Below, piece by piece: positions 27,417 through 36,945 of a stretch of DNA of 64,000 nt. The DNA lies in assembly GCF_030845175.1 (NCBI RefSeq), contig NZ_CP132542.1, positions 3,321,501 through 3,385,500 of the forward strand. Direction: 5' to 3'. The notes below the pieces were generated by a model. The model searched no databases. It was given only the letters and a program-made list of their open reading frames with translations, and had not been told where the DNA came from. The position numbers were made by a program, and so were the translations under genes. The first letter of the stretch is position 1. Every line of letters starts with the position of its first letter. Source of the stretch: Coralliovum pocilloporae. GTDB lineage: Bacteria; Pseudomonadota; Alphaproteobacteria; Rhizobiales; Cohaesibacteraceae.

Positions 27417-30400
27417 ATGACGATTGCTCTGCCGCAGGACCTGTTTCGGATTTCAAACGGGATCACCTTCTCAAGCGTTCCCGATGGGGCCGAAGCGCGC
27501 ATGCTCGCCCAGCTGGCTCTGCATGGCCGGGGCGCGTGCTTTGTTGCGCGCGACAGCCAGCGAACCGCACAGATAGCTCAGGCCCTCAGATTCTACGCAC
27601 CAGAGCTGACTGTTCTGGATTTCCCTGCCTGGGATTGTCTGCCCTATGACCGTGTGTCACCCAACGCCGACATCATGGCACGGCGCATGACCACGCTCAG
27701 CCGTCTGTCGGAGAATGAAAACCTGCCGGACAATCTGATTATTCTCACAACGGCCAATGCAATCATCCAGAAAGTTCCGGGGCAGAGCGCAATCAGGCAA
27801 CGGGCCTGGTCAGCGGCAGCCGGAAATGTCATCGAGATGGATGATGTGGTCCGCTGGCTGGAGGATAATGGCTTCACCAGAACTCCAACCGTGAGGGAAA
27901 GTGGAGAATACGCGGTCCGTGGTGGCATTCTTGATCTCTTCGCGCCGGGGAAACCAGAGCCGATCAGGCTGGATTTCTTCGGTGATACACTTGAATCGAT
28001 CCGCACCTTTGACGCGGAAACCCAGCGGACAATCGGCCAAGTTCCAAGCGTAGACCTGATTGCTGCCGGTGAAGCCATCCTTGATGAAGACTCAATCAAA
28101 CGGTTCAGGCGCGCTTATGTGAAGGCCTTTGGCGCAGCCCAGAAGGATGATGCACTCTACCAGGCCATTTCAGAAGGCCGCCGCTATGCGGGTATGGAGC
28201 ACTGGCTCGGTTTCCTTAGCGATGATCTGGTTCCATTCTCAACCTTCCTTGGGGAAAGACCAATCATCCTTGATCACCTGGGAGAAGACGCCGTTGCTGA
28301 GCGGCTGGATCAGATCAAGGACCATTATGAAGCCCGGCTCGATTCTCTGGAGCGGGATCAGACCGGCCTTGTCCCTTACAAGCCGGCGCCGCCAGAGAGC
28401 CTCTTTCTGCGCGAGGAAGACTGGAAAGCGCTTCTGGCGGACCATCCCAATGTTACCCTCTCTCGATTGGCCGTACCGGAGACTAACGATCGCCCGGTTC
28501 ATGATTTCGCCGGACGGCAAGGCCGATCCTTTGCAGCGGAGCGAACCGCCGGTGACGTCAACGTCTTTGACGCACTGATTGAGCACCTCTCAACGCTGAG
28601 GAAAACCGGCTCCCGTGTGATTATCGCCTGTTGGTCTGAGGGAACCCGAGAGCGTATGGCTCAGGTTCTGGCAGACCATGGCCTTGAGCGCCTGAAGCCG
28701 ATTGATAGCTGGGAAGGTCTGGACAGCCTTGAGAAGGGCATGACAGCTCTTGCAGTTCTGCAGGTGGAAAGCGGATTTCTGTTTGACGGAACAGCAGTTA
28801 TTGCGGAGCAGGATATTCTCGGTGACCGGCTGGTTCGACAACGTAAAAAACGCAAAAAGGCCTCTGAATTCCTCACCGAAGCCACATCGCTCTCGGAAGG
28901 AGACCTGATCGTCCATGTGGAACACGGTGTCGGACGCTTTGTCGGCCTGAAAACCATTGAAGCTGCAGGCGCACCCCATGACTGTCTTGAACTGGTCTAT
29001 CATGGCGGCGACAAACTGTTTCTGCCGGTTGAAAACATCGAACTGCTGTCCCGCTATGGCTCGGAAGATACAGAAGCCCAGCTCGATAAGCTTGGCGGTG
29101 TTGCCTGGCAGGCCAAGAAAGCAAAACTCAAGCAGCGCATCCGCGAGATTGCCGATAACCTGATCAAGGTAGCTGCAGCCCGTGCCCTGAAAACCGCTCC
29201 CAAGATCCTTGCACCGGAAGGTGTCTATGACGAATTCGCGGCGCGGTTCCCGTTCGAAGAAACCGACGATCAGCTCAATGCTATCGATTCCATCTTTGAG
29301 GATCTGTCCTCCGGTCGGCCGATGGACCGCCTGATTTGTGGTGATGTGGGTTTTGGAAAGACCGAGGTTGCTCTCAGAGCTGCATTCCTCGCTGCCATGA
29401 GCGGCAGGCAGGTTGCCGTTGTAGTGCCAACCACTCTGCTGGCCCGCCAGCACTATCGCACATTTGCAGAACGGTTCAGCGGCCTGCCCATCAATGTGGC
29501 CCAGGCCTCACGGCTGGTGGGTTCCTCGGAGCTCTCCAAGACCAAGAAAGGCGTAGCAGACGGCACGGTAGATATTGTCATCGGCACCCATGCACTTCTT
29601 GGCAAATCCATCTCGTTCCGCGATCTCGGGCTTCTGATCATTGATGAAGAGCAGCATTTCGGCGTCAAGCACAAGGAACGTCTGAAAGAGCTGAAGTCCG
29701 ATGTGCATGTACTGACCCTGTCAGCGACGCCAATCCCCCGGACGCTGCAGCTGGCCCTGACCGGGGTGCGTGAGCTGTCACTCATCGCAACGCCCCCTGT
29801 GGATCGCCTGGCCGTACGAACCTTCTTCTCGCCTTTTGACCCTCTGATCGTTCGCGAAGCCCTGCTGCGTGAGCGTTATCGTGGGGGGCAGTCTTTCTAT
29901 GTCTGCCCCAGGGTTTCCGATCTGGCAGAGACCAGAGCTTTTCTTGAAGAGCACGTGCCTGAAGTGAAAGTGGCTGTAGCCCATGGCCAGATGCCGGCAG
30001 GGGAGCTCGATGACATCATGAATGCCTTCTATGAGGGCAAATACGATGTCTTGCTGTCCACGACCATTGTGGAGTCCGGGATTGATATCCCGACAGCCAA
30101 CACGCTGATTGTCCACCGCGCCGACATGTTTGGTCTCGCACAGCTCTATCAGCTGCGCGGGCGTGTGGGACGATCAAAGGTCCGGGCCTATTCCCTGTTC
30201 ACCGTTCCGGCCCGCAAGAAGCTGACCGTGACCGCAGAGCGTCGCCTGAAAGTTCTCCAGTCACTTGATACGCTTGGCGCCGGGTTCCAGCTCGCAAGTC
30301 ATGATATGGATATTCGCGGGGCGGGGAACCTGCTTGGTGAGGAGCAGTCCGGCCATATCAAGGAAGTCGGTTATGAGCTGTACCAGCAGATGCTGGAAGA

Positions 30401-30914
30401 AGCCGTAGCCAGCCTGAAGGCCGGTGACGGGTTTGAACTTGAAGAGCAGTGGTCGCCGCAGATCACTGTCGGCACACCGGTAATGATCCCGGAAGTCTAT
30501 GTGCCGGATCTCCAGCTGCGCCTTGGCCTCTACAAACGCCTGTCTGACCTGACGGAGCCAGGCGACATTGATGCCTTCGGAGCCGAGCTGATCGATCGTT
30601 TTGGACCTTTGCCGGAAGAAGTCGACCATCTGTTGAAAATCGTATTCGTCAAAGGTCTTTGCCGCAAAGCCAATGTGGAGAAGATCGATGCCGGTCCAAA
30701 GGGTATCGTCGTCACCTTCCGGAACGGCGAATACGCCAACCCGGTTGGTCTTGTGCGCTTTATTACAGAGCAGGGGACCCTGGCCAAAATCCGTCCGGAT
30801 CAGAAATTGGTTCTCATGCGCGACTGGCCAACGCCAGAGAAACGACTGAAGGGAACAGCCGTTATCCTCTCTCGCCTCGCAAAGATGGCAGAAGAATCCG
30901 ACGCTGCCGCGTAA
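27417..30914 (+). CDS. mfd: Transcription-repair coupling factor Mfd
   Basis: Large DNA translocase that removes RNA polymerase stalled at lesions and recruits UvrA. The protein has 1165 residues from ATG 27417; an in-frame TTG at 27408 would add three. It has an N-terminal UvrB-homology region (DFPAWDCLPYDR), a CarD-like RNA-polymerase-interaction domain (DLIVHVEHGVGRF, LFLPVENIELLSRYG), then RecG-like helicase domains with GDVGFGKTE, DEEQHFGVKHKE, TATPIPRT and QLRGRVGRS, and the C-terminal TRCF domain. The architecture is complete. Confidence 0.97.
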   Translation: MTIALPQDLFRISNGITFSSVPDGAEARMLAQLALHGRGACFVARDSQRTAQIAQALRFYAPELTVLDFPAWDCLPYDRVSPNADIMARRMTTLSRLSENENLPDNLIILTTANAIIQKVPGQSAIRQRAWSAAAGNVIEMDDVVRWLEDNGFTRTPTVRESGEYAVRGGILDLFAPGKPEPIRLDFFGDTLESIRTFDAETQRTIGQVPSVDLIAAGEAILDEDSIKRFRRAYVKAFGAAQKDDALYQAISEGRRYAGMEHWLGFLSDDLVPFSTFLGERPIILDHLGEDAVAERLDQIKDHYEARLDSLERDQTGLVPYKPAPPESLFLREEDWKALLADHPNVTLSRLAVPETNDRPVHDFAGRQGRSFAAERTAGDVNVFDALIEHLSTLRKTGSRVIIACWSEGTRERMAQVLADHGLERLKPIDSWEGLDSLEKGMTALAVLQVESGFLFDGTAVIAEQDILGDRLVRQRKKRKKASEFLTEATSLSEGDLIVHVEHGVGRFVGLKTIEAAGAPHDCLELVYHGGDKLFLPVENIELLSRYGSEDTEAQLDKLGGVAWQAKKAKLKQRIREIADNLIKVAAARALKTAPKILAPEGVYDEFAARFPFEETDDQLNAIDSIFEDLSSGRPMDRLICGDVGFGKTEVALRAAFLAAMSGRQVAVVVPTTLLARQHYRTFAERFSGLPINVAQASRLVGSSELSKTKKGVADGTVDIVIGTHALLGKSISFRDLGLLIIDEEQHFGVKHKERLKELKSDVHVLTLSATPIPRTLQLALTGVRELSLIATPPVDRLAVRTFFSPFDPLIVREALLRERYRGGQSFYVCPRVSDLAETRAFLEEHVPEVKVAVAHGQMPAGELDDIMNAFYEGKYDVLLSTTIVESGIDIPTANTLIVHRADMFGLAQLYQLRGRVGRSKVRAYSLFTVPARKKLTVTAERRLKVLQSLDTLGAGFQLASHDMDIRGAGNLLGEEQSGHIKEVGYELYQQMLEEAVASLKAGDGFELEEQWSPQITVGTPVMIPEVYVPDLQLRLGLYKRLSDLTEPGDIDAFGAELIDRFGPLPEEVDHLLKIVFVKGLCRKANVEKIDAGPKGIVVTFRNGEYANPVGLVRFITEQGTLAKIRPDQKLVLMRDWPTPEKRLKGTAVILSRLAKMAEESDAAA

Positions 30915-30928
30915 GAACCAGGCTCTTA

Positions 30929-31570
30929 CTACTGTTCGGATGCAGCCTTGCGGATCATTTCCGCAAGAGCCTGCGGGTCTTGCGCACCCATAAGGCCGAA
31001 TTTCTGATCCGCAATAAAGCAGGGCACACCGGTCACGCCTATCTGTTGTGCATGACTGACCTGGGCTTTCACCGCTTCAAGGTCCTTGTCACTTTCGAGC
31101 AGATCACGAACCAGGACACCATCCATGCCCACATGCTCTGCTGCAGCGACCAGCACATCATGCTGGGTGAGGTCTGCGCCCTGTTCAAAGAAGAGCTGAA
31201 ACAGATGTTCGACCAGTGCATTTTGCTTGCCGGTGGACTGTGCCCAATGGATCAGGCGATGGCAGTCGAGCGTATTGGGAGATTTCTCGATTTTATCGAA
31301 GGCAAAGTCGATCCCTTCGTACTGTCCGGCTTCCTCAATACGTGCGTAAACCTCACGAGCCCGGGCCTTACCGCCAAACTTGTTGCTCAGATAAGTCTGC
31401 CGGTCCATGCCTTCTGAAGGAATTGTCTGGTCAAGCTGATAAGGACGCCACTGGACGTCAACCTGAATATCGTCAATCTGATCAAGCGCCTTTTCCAGAC
31501 GTCGCATACCCACATAACACCAGGGGCACATCACATCAGAGACAACATCCAGCGAAACTGTTTTCATCAT
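30929..31570 (-). CDS. DsbA-family oxidoreductase (FrnE-like)
   Basis: Thioredoxin-fold protein of about 213 residues with the CPWC redox site in VVSDVMCPWCYVGMRRLEKA and the C-terminal cis-proline region GVTGVPCFIADQKFGLMGAQ. There is no signal peptide, so it is probably cytoplasmic, as in the FrnE / 2-hydroxychromene-2-carboxylate isomerase-like group. The start is one of two adjacent ATGs (31570, 31567); GGGAGAAG is just upstream. It converges with mfd. Confidence 0.88.
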   Translation of the reverse strand: MMKTVSLDVVSDVMCPWCYVGMRRLEKALDQIDDIQVDVQWRPYQLDQTIPSEGMDRQTYLSNKFGGKARAREVYARIEEAGQYEGIDFAFDKIEKSPNTLDCHRLIHWAQSTGKQNALVEHLFQLFFEQGADLTQHDVLVAAAEHVGMDGVLVRDLLESDKDLEAVKAQVSHAQQIGVTGVPCFIADQKFGLMGAQDPQALAEMIRKAASEQ

Positions 31571-31760
31571 TCTTCTCCCAGCCTGTTGGCTCGACATATA
31601 GTAAGCTCATTTCAAGGATACAAATCGCGTTCCTGTTATTTCTGCCGAAGATCAGCCTTTTTTAAGGAAATTACCTCATAATTATTCTTGAAATCTTGGA
31701 GAGAACTACTGGGTAAGCAGAGATCTGTTCAACAGATTCGAGATTGTGTTGGGGGAACAA

Positions 31761-34031
31761 ATGCAGTCCGTCGATTCCGGAAGCATTTCAGGGAAAACAC
31801 CTGAACTGAAAGATGGCGAATCCGCATCCTTTCAGGAACGAAGACTGGGACGAGCTGTCGAGGCTCTTACTGCCATCTCTGCTCCCAGCAAATCCAGCGC
31901 TGATTTCTTCGCAACATGTGTTCAACAGCTGGCCAAGGCCTATGGAACACGTTTTGCCTTTATCGGGTTGTTTGATGAAAACGCCCAAAAGACACAGGTT
32001 ACGACCATAGCGGGTTTTGCCAATGGCGAGCTTATCCCGTCTGTGACCTATCCGCTTTATGGCTCTCCCTGTCAGGATGTTCTCTGCGTCAAGAAAGTTT
32101 TTATCCCCGATGGTCTGATGGAACGCTATCCTGAAGATGAACTTCTGATCGAGATGAAACTTGAGAGCTATTTTGGCTCTGCCCTGACGGATCCTTCTGG
32201 TGAGCCGATCGGACTGGTGATTATTACAGATACGGAGCCGATGTCGCCGGACAGCTGGAATGATCCGCTGCTCGATCTTTTTGCAGACCGGATCTCATAC
32301 GAACTGGAGCGCGCGCAGGCAGAAGAAGAACTGCGCCTGGCCGCCAGTGTTTTTCAGGGCAGCCATGATGGTGTGCTGATCATGGAGCCTGACTGGACGA
32401 TCCGGAAGGTCAATCAGGCTTTCGAGGACATGACGGGCTGGACCGAACGTGAAGTGCTCGGTGAACATGCTCTCTTGCTTCGATCGGAACGTCACGATGA
32501 CAAGTTCTTTCGCGACAAGACCATACAGCTTCTGAAAACCGGATTCTGGCGGGAGGATGTCTGGATTACCCAGAAGAACCGGAAAATCTTGCCCGTACGC
32601 TGCTCTGTCACAGCAGTGAAGGACCCGGTCAAGGATCAGATTGTTCATTACGTCATGATGATCACTGACATTTCGGAAAAGAAATATGCCGAACAGCGTA
32701 TCCAACGCCTGGCTTATTTTGACACGATTACCGAGTTGCCCAACCGAACCCATTTCATCGAGAGACTGAACCGGACCCTTGGCAAGAGCAGAAACACAGA
32801 GCGTCCTCTGTCTGTCATGCTGCTTGATCTTGACGGGTTCAAAGCTGTCAATGACCGTCTGGGGCATAGCGGCGGTGACAAGCTTCTTTCAGCTGTTGGC
32901 GATCGCCTGCTCAGTCTGTCTTCCGAAGACTGCTTCTGCGCGCGCCTTGGTGGAGATGAATTTGCTGTACTTTTCCAGTCACCAGACCAGAATCGCGATT
33001 CTGTGGACCAAATGGCCGCAAGCATCGTTCAGCTGCTCTCTGAGCCCTATATCCTTGATGGAGAAACTGAAACTGTATCCGCCAGCATCGGCATCGCCTG
33101 CTATCCAAAGCATGGCAAGGATGCCCAGAGTCTGATGCGCAATGCCGATCTCGCGACCTATCATGCCAAGGCACAGGGGCGAAATCGTTTTGAGCACTAC
33201 CATGACGAACTCTGTGAGAAGGCTGAAAAGGCTGCCGCATTGCAGGCCCTGCTGCGCTGTGCCATTTCAAAAGACCAGTTCCGTATGGCCTATCAGACCA
33301 GACATTGCGTCGGGACTGGAAAACTGATCGGCTCTGAAGCACTTCTGCGTTGGCAGCTGGATGATGGCGCTCATATCAGCCCGGCACAGTTCATTCCGAT
33401 TGCCGAGGAAACCGGCCTGATTGAGCCAATCGGCGATTGGGTTTTAACAACGGTTTTCCATCAGCTGTCTGAATGGAACAGGGTGGGGGTCTCCTCTGGC
33501 ATGACCTCTATCAACGTGTCAGGGCGCCAGCTCCTCAGCCCCGAGTTTTCATCCAAACTTGCCAGTCTCGTCAAAGAAACGGGTGTTGCCCCTGGACAGG
33601 TCGAGCTTGAGATTACCGAAACCTGGCTTATGGAAGACCCCAATCGGTCCGTAGACCTTTTGCGCAGCCTCAAGGCGATGGGTTTCAAACTGGCCATTGA
33701 TGATTTCGGTGTTGCCTATTCGTCCATGAACTATCTGAAGCACTTCCCGATTGATACGATCAAGATTGACCGGAGCTTTACGCGGGACATCAACACCGAA
33801 GAGAACAGTCTCGCAATCATATCGGCCATCGTTGCCATGGGGCGTAGTCTTGGGCTCAACGTGCTGGCTGAAGGCGTGGAAACAGAAGCCCAGCTTAAGA
33901 CGCTCCACTCAACCGGATGCGATGAATGCCAGGGCTACTATTTCTCCAGGCCCATGGCGGAAGAAGAATTCACAGCGCTTCTGAACAATGGTCATGCAGT
34001 TATGCCGAAGCGCAGCCTGCTCGGCTCATAA
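31761..34031 (+). CDS. GAF-PAS-GGDEF-EAL cyclic-di-GMP signalling protein
   Basis: Predicted cytoplasmic bifunctional c-di-GMP enzyme of 756 residues. A GAF domain lies at about 40-190, a PAS domain with PAC tail at about 195-310, a GGDEF domain with an intact G397-G-D-E-F401 and an EAL domain with E526-A-L and LAEGVETEAQL. Both catalytic signatures are present, so synthesis, breakdown or both are possible. No membrane segment is seen. ATG 31761 follows GGGGGAA closely; a TTG at 31746 is also in frame. Its 3' end overlaps by 32 bases the 3' end of the convergent receiver-protein gene, itself a degenerate GGDEF protein. Confidence 0.93.
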   Translation: MQSVDSGSISGKTPELKDGESASFQERRLGRAVEALTAISAPSKSSADFFATCVQQLAKAYGTRFAFIGLFDENAQKTQVTTIAGFANGELIPSVTYPLYGSPCQDVLCVKKVFIPDGLMERYPEDELLIEMKLESYFGSALTDPSGEPIGLVIITDTEPMSPDSWNDPLLDLFADRISYELERAQAEEELRLAASVFQGSHDGVLIMEPDWTIRKVNQAFEDMTGWTEREVLGEHALLLRSERHDDKFFRDKTIQLLKTGFWREDVWITQKNRKILPVRCSVTAVKDPVKDQIVHYVMMITDISEKKYAEQRIQRLAYFDTITELPNRTHFIERLNRTLGKSRNTERPLSVMLLDLDGFKAVNDRLGHSGGDKLLSAVGDRLLSLSSEDCFCARLGGDEFAVLFQSPDQNRDSVDQMAASIVQLLSEPYILDGETETVSASIGIACYPKHGKDAQSLMRNADLATYHAKAQGRNRFEHYHDELCEKAEKAAALQALLRCAISKDQFRMAYQTRHCVGTGKLIGSEALLRWQLDDGAHISPAQFIPIAEETGLIEPIGDWVLTTVFHQLSEWNRVGVSSGMTSINVSGRQLLSPEFSSKLASLVKETGVAPGQVELEITETWLMEDPNRSVDLLRSLKAMGFKLAIDDFGVAYSSMNYLKHFPIDTIKIDRSFTRDINTEENSLAIISAIVAMGRSLGLNVLAEGVETEAQLKTLHSTGCDECQGYYFSRPMAEEEFTALLNNGHAVMPKRSLLGS

Positions 34032-35238
34032 GTGTCTCAGGCGTATCCCCGGGGACGGCAATCGCATAGCCTTCCTCAATGTGATATTCCGCGCCACCAT
34101 CATTACGTTGCAAGGAATCCAGGCTGGCCTGCAGGATTGAATAGAGCCGCGTGGAAACCTGCTCCAGATTCGAGACTTCACGTTTTCTGATCGCCACCAG
34201 AACTTCCTGATTTTCAAGGCGTGTATGACAGAAATCTACTGTCCGGGTCAGCAAGGGCACCATTCCCAGACACTGGTTCAGAACTGCCCTGTCCCAGCCA
34301 TCAGGGTCAACATCATTCATATCCGGCGCGACGGCAAACCTAAGCAGGCAGATATTTTCTTCAACCTGGAGGCATCGGGACAGGTATGCTTCAAAGAAAG
34401 TGTCACACTCGTCTGGCAGATCTGATGTTTTGAGGCTTTCCAGAAGAGCGCGTTCAATCCGGTAACGGTGGGACAAAATAGAAATAACCGCAACAAGTTC
34501 TGATGCCGGAAGCGTACTCGGAAACACATCAATCCCCGCATCAGGCGTTATGTCATCAGCATCTGACAGAATAATAACGGGGCGGGTTACATGACGCATA
34601 TCGCGCTTCAGAGTTCCAACCAGCTCGACGGCATCAAGGCCTGCCGTTTCCGATAAGAGAAGACAATCAAATGACTGACGTGCCGCAAGGTCTGAAACCT
34701 GGTCCGGCGTCATGGCCGTGATCACATCGGGACTGTCATCTTGCTCCAGAATGTCTTTCGGGTAGGGTCCCAATGCCAGAACAGACGTCTTGTCACGCTG
34801 AGCTGCAGCCGTTGGATCTAAAGCCTGCTGCTGCCCATCAACAATCGCCTGTCGGAAGAGCATCTCGTCAAGAAGCTCCAGATGACGGCGGCACTGCCGG
34901 ACAAACCAATTCAGCCGGGACGGTGACAATCCGCTCGGCAACCAGAACCAGTTGTCATTTTTGTCCCGGTCAAGATCGCGTATCCGTCGCGTCAGGATAA
35001 TGCCGACAAACGGATTCCGATCCATTGCCGGAGCAACCGATGTGAGATCACCGACAAGATCATCGGTCAGTGCTGTAGCATCAACAACAACCAGATCGGA
35101 TGAAGCGATGTCACGAAGGCACCCATCCTGACGAGCGTCTTCAGCACTGTAACGCCTGACATCATCGCTGTCGGCACCGAGTGTGGCAGCAACTTCATCA
35201 CTGACACCAATACAAATGGTTTTTCCAGCCACCGGCAT
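34000..35238 (-). CDS. Double receiver-like protein with degenerate GGDEF domain
   Basis: About 412 residues. Three domains can be inferred. The first is receiver-like (about 5-120), with DLVVVDATAL placing an aspartate near residue 53 at the phosphoacceptor position. The second is receiver-like (about 150-260), where FDCLLLSETAG puts Ser196 where an aspartate would be expected, followed by RPVIILSDADD. The C-terminal region (about 280-400) has the pattern of a GGDEF domain, but ENQEV (342-346) stands where GGDEF should be. The layout recalls PleD, but the domain cannot be an active diguanylate cyclase. ATG 35238 is used; GTG 35241 is also possible. It is eight bases downstream of the adenylate-forming homologue, same strand. 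The function is unknown. Confidence 0.75.
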   Translation of the reverse strand: MPVAGKTICIGVSDEVAATLGADSDDVRRYSAEDARQDGCLRDIASSDLVVVDATALTDDLVGDLTSVAPAMDRNPFVGIILTRRIRDLDRDKNDNWFWLPSGLSPSRLNWFVRQCRRHLELLDEMLFRQAIVDGQQQALDPTAAAQRDKTSVLALGPYPKDILEQDDSPDVITAMTPDQVSDLAARQSFDCLLLSETAGLDAVELVGTLKRDMRHVTRPVIILSDADDITPDAGIDVFPSTLPASELVAVISILSHRYRIERALLESLKTSDLPDECDTFFEAYLSRCLQVEENICLLRFAVAPDMNDVDPDGWDRAVLNQCLGMVPLLTRTVDFCHTRLENQEVLVAIRKREVSNLEQVSTRLYSILQASLDSLQRNDGGAEYHIEEGYAIAVPGDTPETLMSRAGCASA

Positions 35239-35246
35239 CACATCCT

Positions 35247-36908
35247 TCAGGCGCTGAACTGTCGGGTAAGGGCAGGGCGGACCACCGTCCCGTCTTCGGT
35301 TCGCGGAATTTTCCTGATGGCCCGAATAGAAGCAGGGGAGAGATGCGCGTCCAGTTCAATCTGGTTGATGTGATCTCGCAGTTCCTGCTCATCAAATTCA
35401 CAGCCGGGTTTCAGAACCACGGCAAGATGCAGGCGATCACCCAGAATAGGATCCGGCTGGCTGAAGAGAGCAGCATCCTTGAGACTGAAATGATCTGCAA
35501 TGGCTGCTTCAGACGCTGAAGCATGAACCGGGACACGTCCCATAACAAATTCACCGGACAGAACACCCGTGGGATGAACACCGGCATCTTCCACGCTGAC
35601 GAGATTGCAGCCAATGCCGGTGCGGATGTATCCATCCTCATTCACATGGCTTTCATCAAGTCCACCCTGTCGGTTGAAGGCGCCCTTTGGTATAGCCGGA
35701 CCACGACAGCAGAATTCTGCATCCCCCCGACCAAGCGCAACAGTGTCAGACCCCGGCGCCAGAGGAACGAGAGCCGTTTGCAGAAGGGGGACCATCCCGG
35801 ATGACCTGCTGCCTGTCACATCGCCAACCGGAAGAGGCGCGGGATTGTCCGGCTGGTCCTCAGCGCGCGAAGAGACAATCATCGTCCACTCACCCAGCAC
35901 AGTGACATCGGAGACCCTGTATCCCTTTGGCAGAGGTTCCGGCTGATCATGACGTCCGGGCCAGATAAGAGACAAGCCGAGATCCTCCCCGTCGTCACGC
36001 TCTTCGAGAAGCCCACCCAACGAGGCTGGCATGACCACATGAGAGGCTTCCGTTTCCCGCATCCGGCCAACAAACTGCCCGCCACTGGTAAAATGTCCCA
36101 GCTCCAGAACACCGGCAGACAGCAACCAGGGAAGAATAACCGGCCCCAGGCCGCCCATCAGACCGGGGTGCATAATGCTGAAAATTCTAGCCTTCTGCTC
36201 AATCCGCGCTTCCAGAAGGTGCTGGACACCTGTCGAGATCCACTGATTATGGCTACGAGGAATCAGAATGAGAGACCCGTCTGACGCATACTGAGGAGAC
36301 AGGGTAGCCACGTGATCCGCTGGAAGATCCTTCCGCTCTATCGGCGCTTCCATCCCGGCCAGGTCACCATCCCGGGCAATATCATCCAGAGGCACCAGAC
36401 CATCCGGCAGGTCTTTGCCAAAGCCAAACACAAAGCGCACATTGAACATCTCCGCAGCCGCATCGCGTGCTCGAAGGGCAGGGGTATCATCTTCAATCCG
36501 GGTACAGGTTATAATCGCCTTGGCGCTGGCCTCATCAATCAGGGTTTTAAGAGACCGGCCACGCAAGCTGAGAGAGACCGGAACCGCAATAAGTCCGGCC
36601 CGGAAGCAGGCAAACAGCGCACAGTAGAAATCAACTGTATTGGGTAGCTGGATGACAACCCGATCATCTGCTTTCAGTCCGAGGGAAGACATGAAAACAG
36701 ACAGCGCCTGGACGCGGCGTTCAAGCTGGCGATAGCTTATCACTTCAGGCGGCATGCCATTCCAGTGTTCCCTGTCGGGGGAATCTCTCAGCGCCACCTC
36801 ATCCGGGTTTGTTGCAGCATTCTTCCGCAGGATGATATCCAGTGGAACGCGCCCCCAAAGTCCGGCTGCAATATTTGCCTCTGATTCAGCCTTGTCATTC
36901 AGGATCAT
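35247..36908 (-). CDS. Acyl-adenylating (ANL) superfamily homologue with degenerate active-site motifs
   Basis: The protein has 553 residues with the overall layout of an AMP-dependent synthetase/ligase: SYRQLERRVQALS, VVIQLPNTVDFYCALFACFRAGLIAVPV, and a C-terminal lid with DAALFSQPDPILGDRLHLAVV. The catalytic motifs are lost. The phosphate-binding loop region (about 208-221) reads ASDGSLILIPRSHN with no lysine. The Y-x-x-TGD motif reads Y427-IRTG-I432, so the ATP-binding aspartate is missing. The PxxxxGK lysine near the end is Thr541 (PRTEDGT). It is probably a pseudoenzyme that may still bind an acyl or CoA ligand. GAGGGG lies nine bases before the ATG. It lies between a YejA-like gene and a receiver-like gene in one operon. 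Confidence 0.8.
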   Translation of the reverse strand: MILNDKAESEANIAAGLWGRVPLDIILRKNAATNPDEVALRDSPDREHWNGMPPEVISYRQLERRVQALSVFMSSLGLKADDRVVIQLPNTVDFYCALFACFRAGLIAVPVSLSLRGRSLKTLIDEASAKAIITCTRIEDDTPALRARDAAAEMFNVRFVFGFGKDLPDGLVPLDDIARDGDLAGMEAPIERKDLPADHVATLSPQYASDGSLILIPRSHNQWISTGVQHLLEARIEQKARIFSIMHPGLMGGLGPVILPWLLSAGVLELGHFTSGGQFVGRMRETEASHVVMPASLGGLLEERDDGEDLGLSLIWPGRHDQPEPLPKGYRVSDVTVLGEWTMIVSSRAEDQPDNPAPLPVGDVTGSRSSGMVPLLQTALVPLAPGSDTVALGRGDAEFCCRGPAIPKGAFNRQGGLDESHVNEDGYIRTGIGCNLVSVEDAGVHPTGVLSGEFVMGRVPVHASASEAAIADHFSLKDAALFSQPDPILGDRLHLAVVLKPGCEFDEQELRDHINQIELDAHLSPASIRAIRKIPRTEDGTVVRPALTRQFSA

Positions 36909-36945
36909 GATGTTCGCCCCTCACTCGTGACCCGCAATCTTTTCT

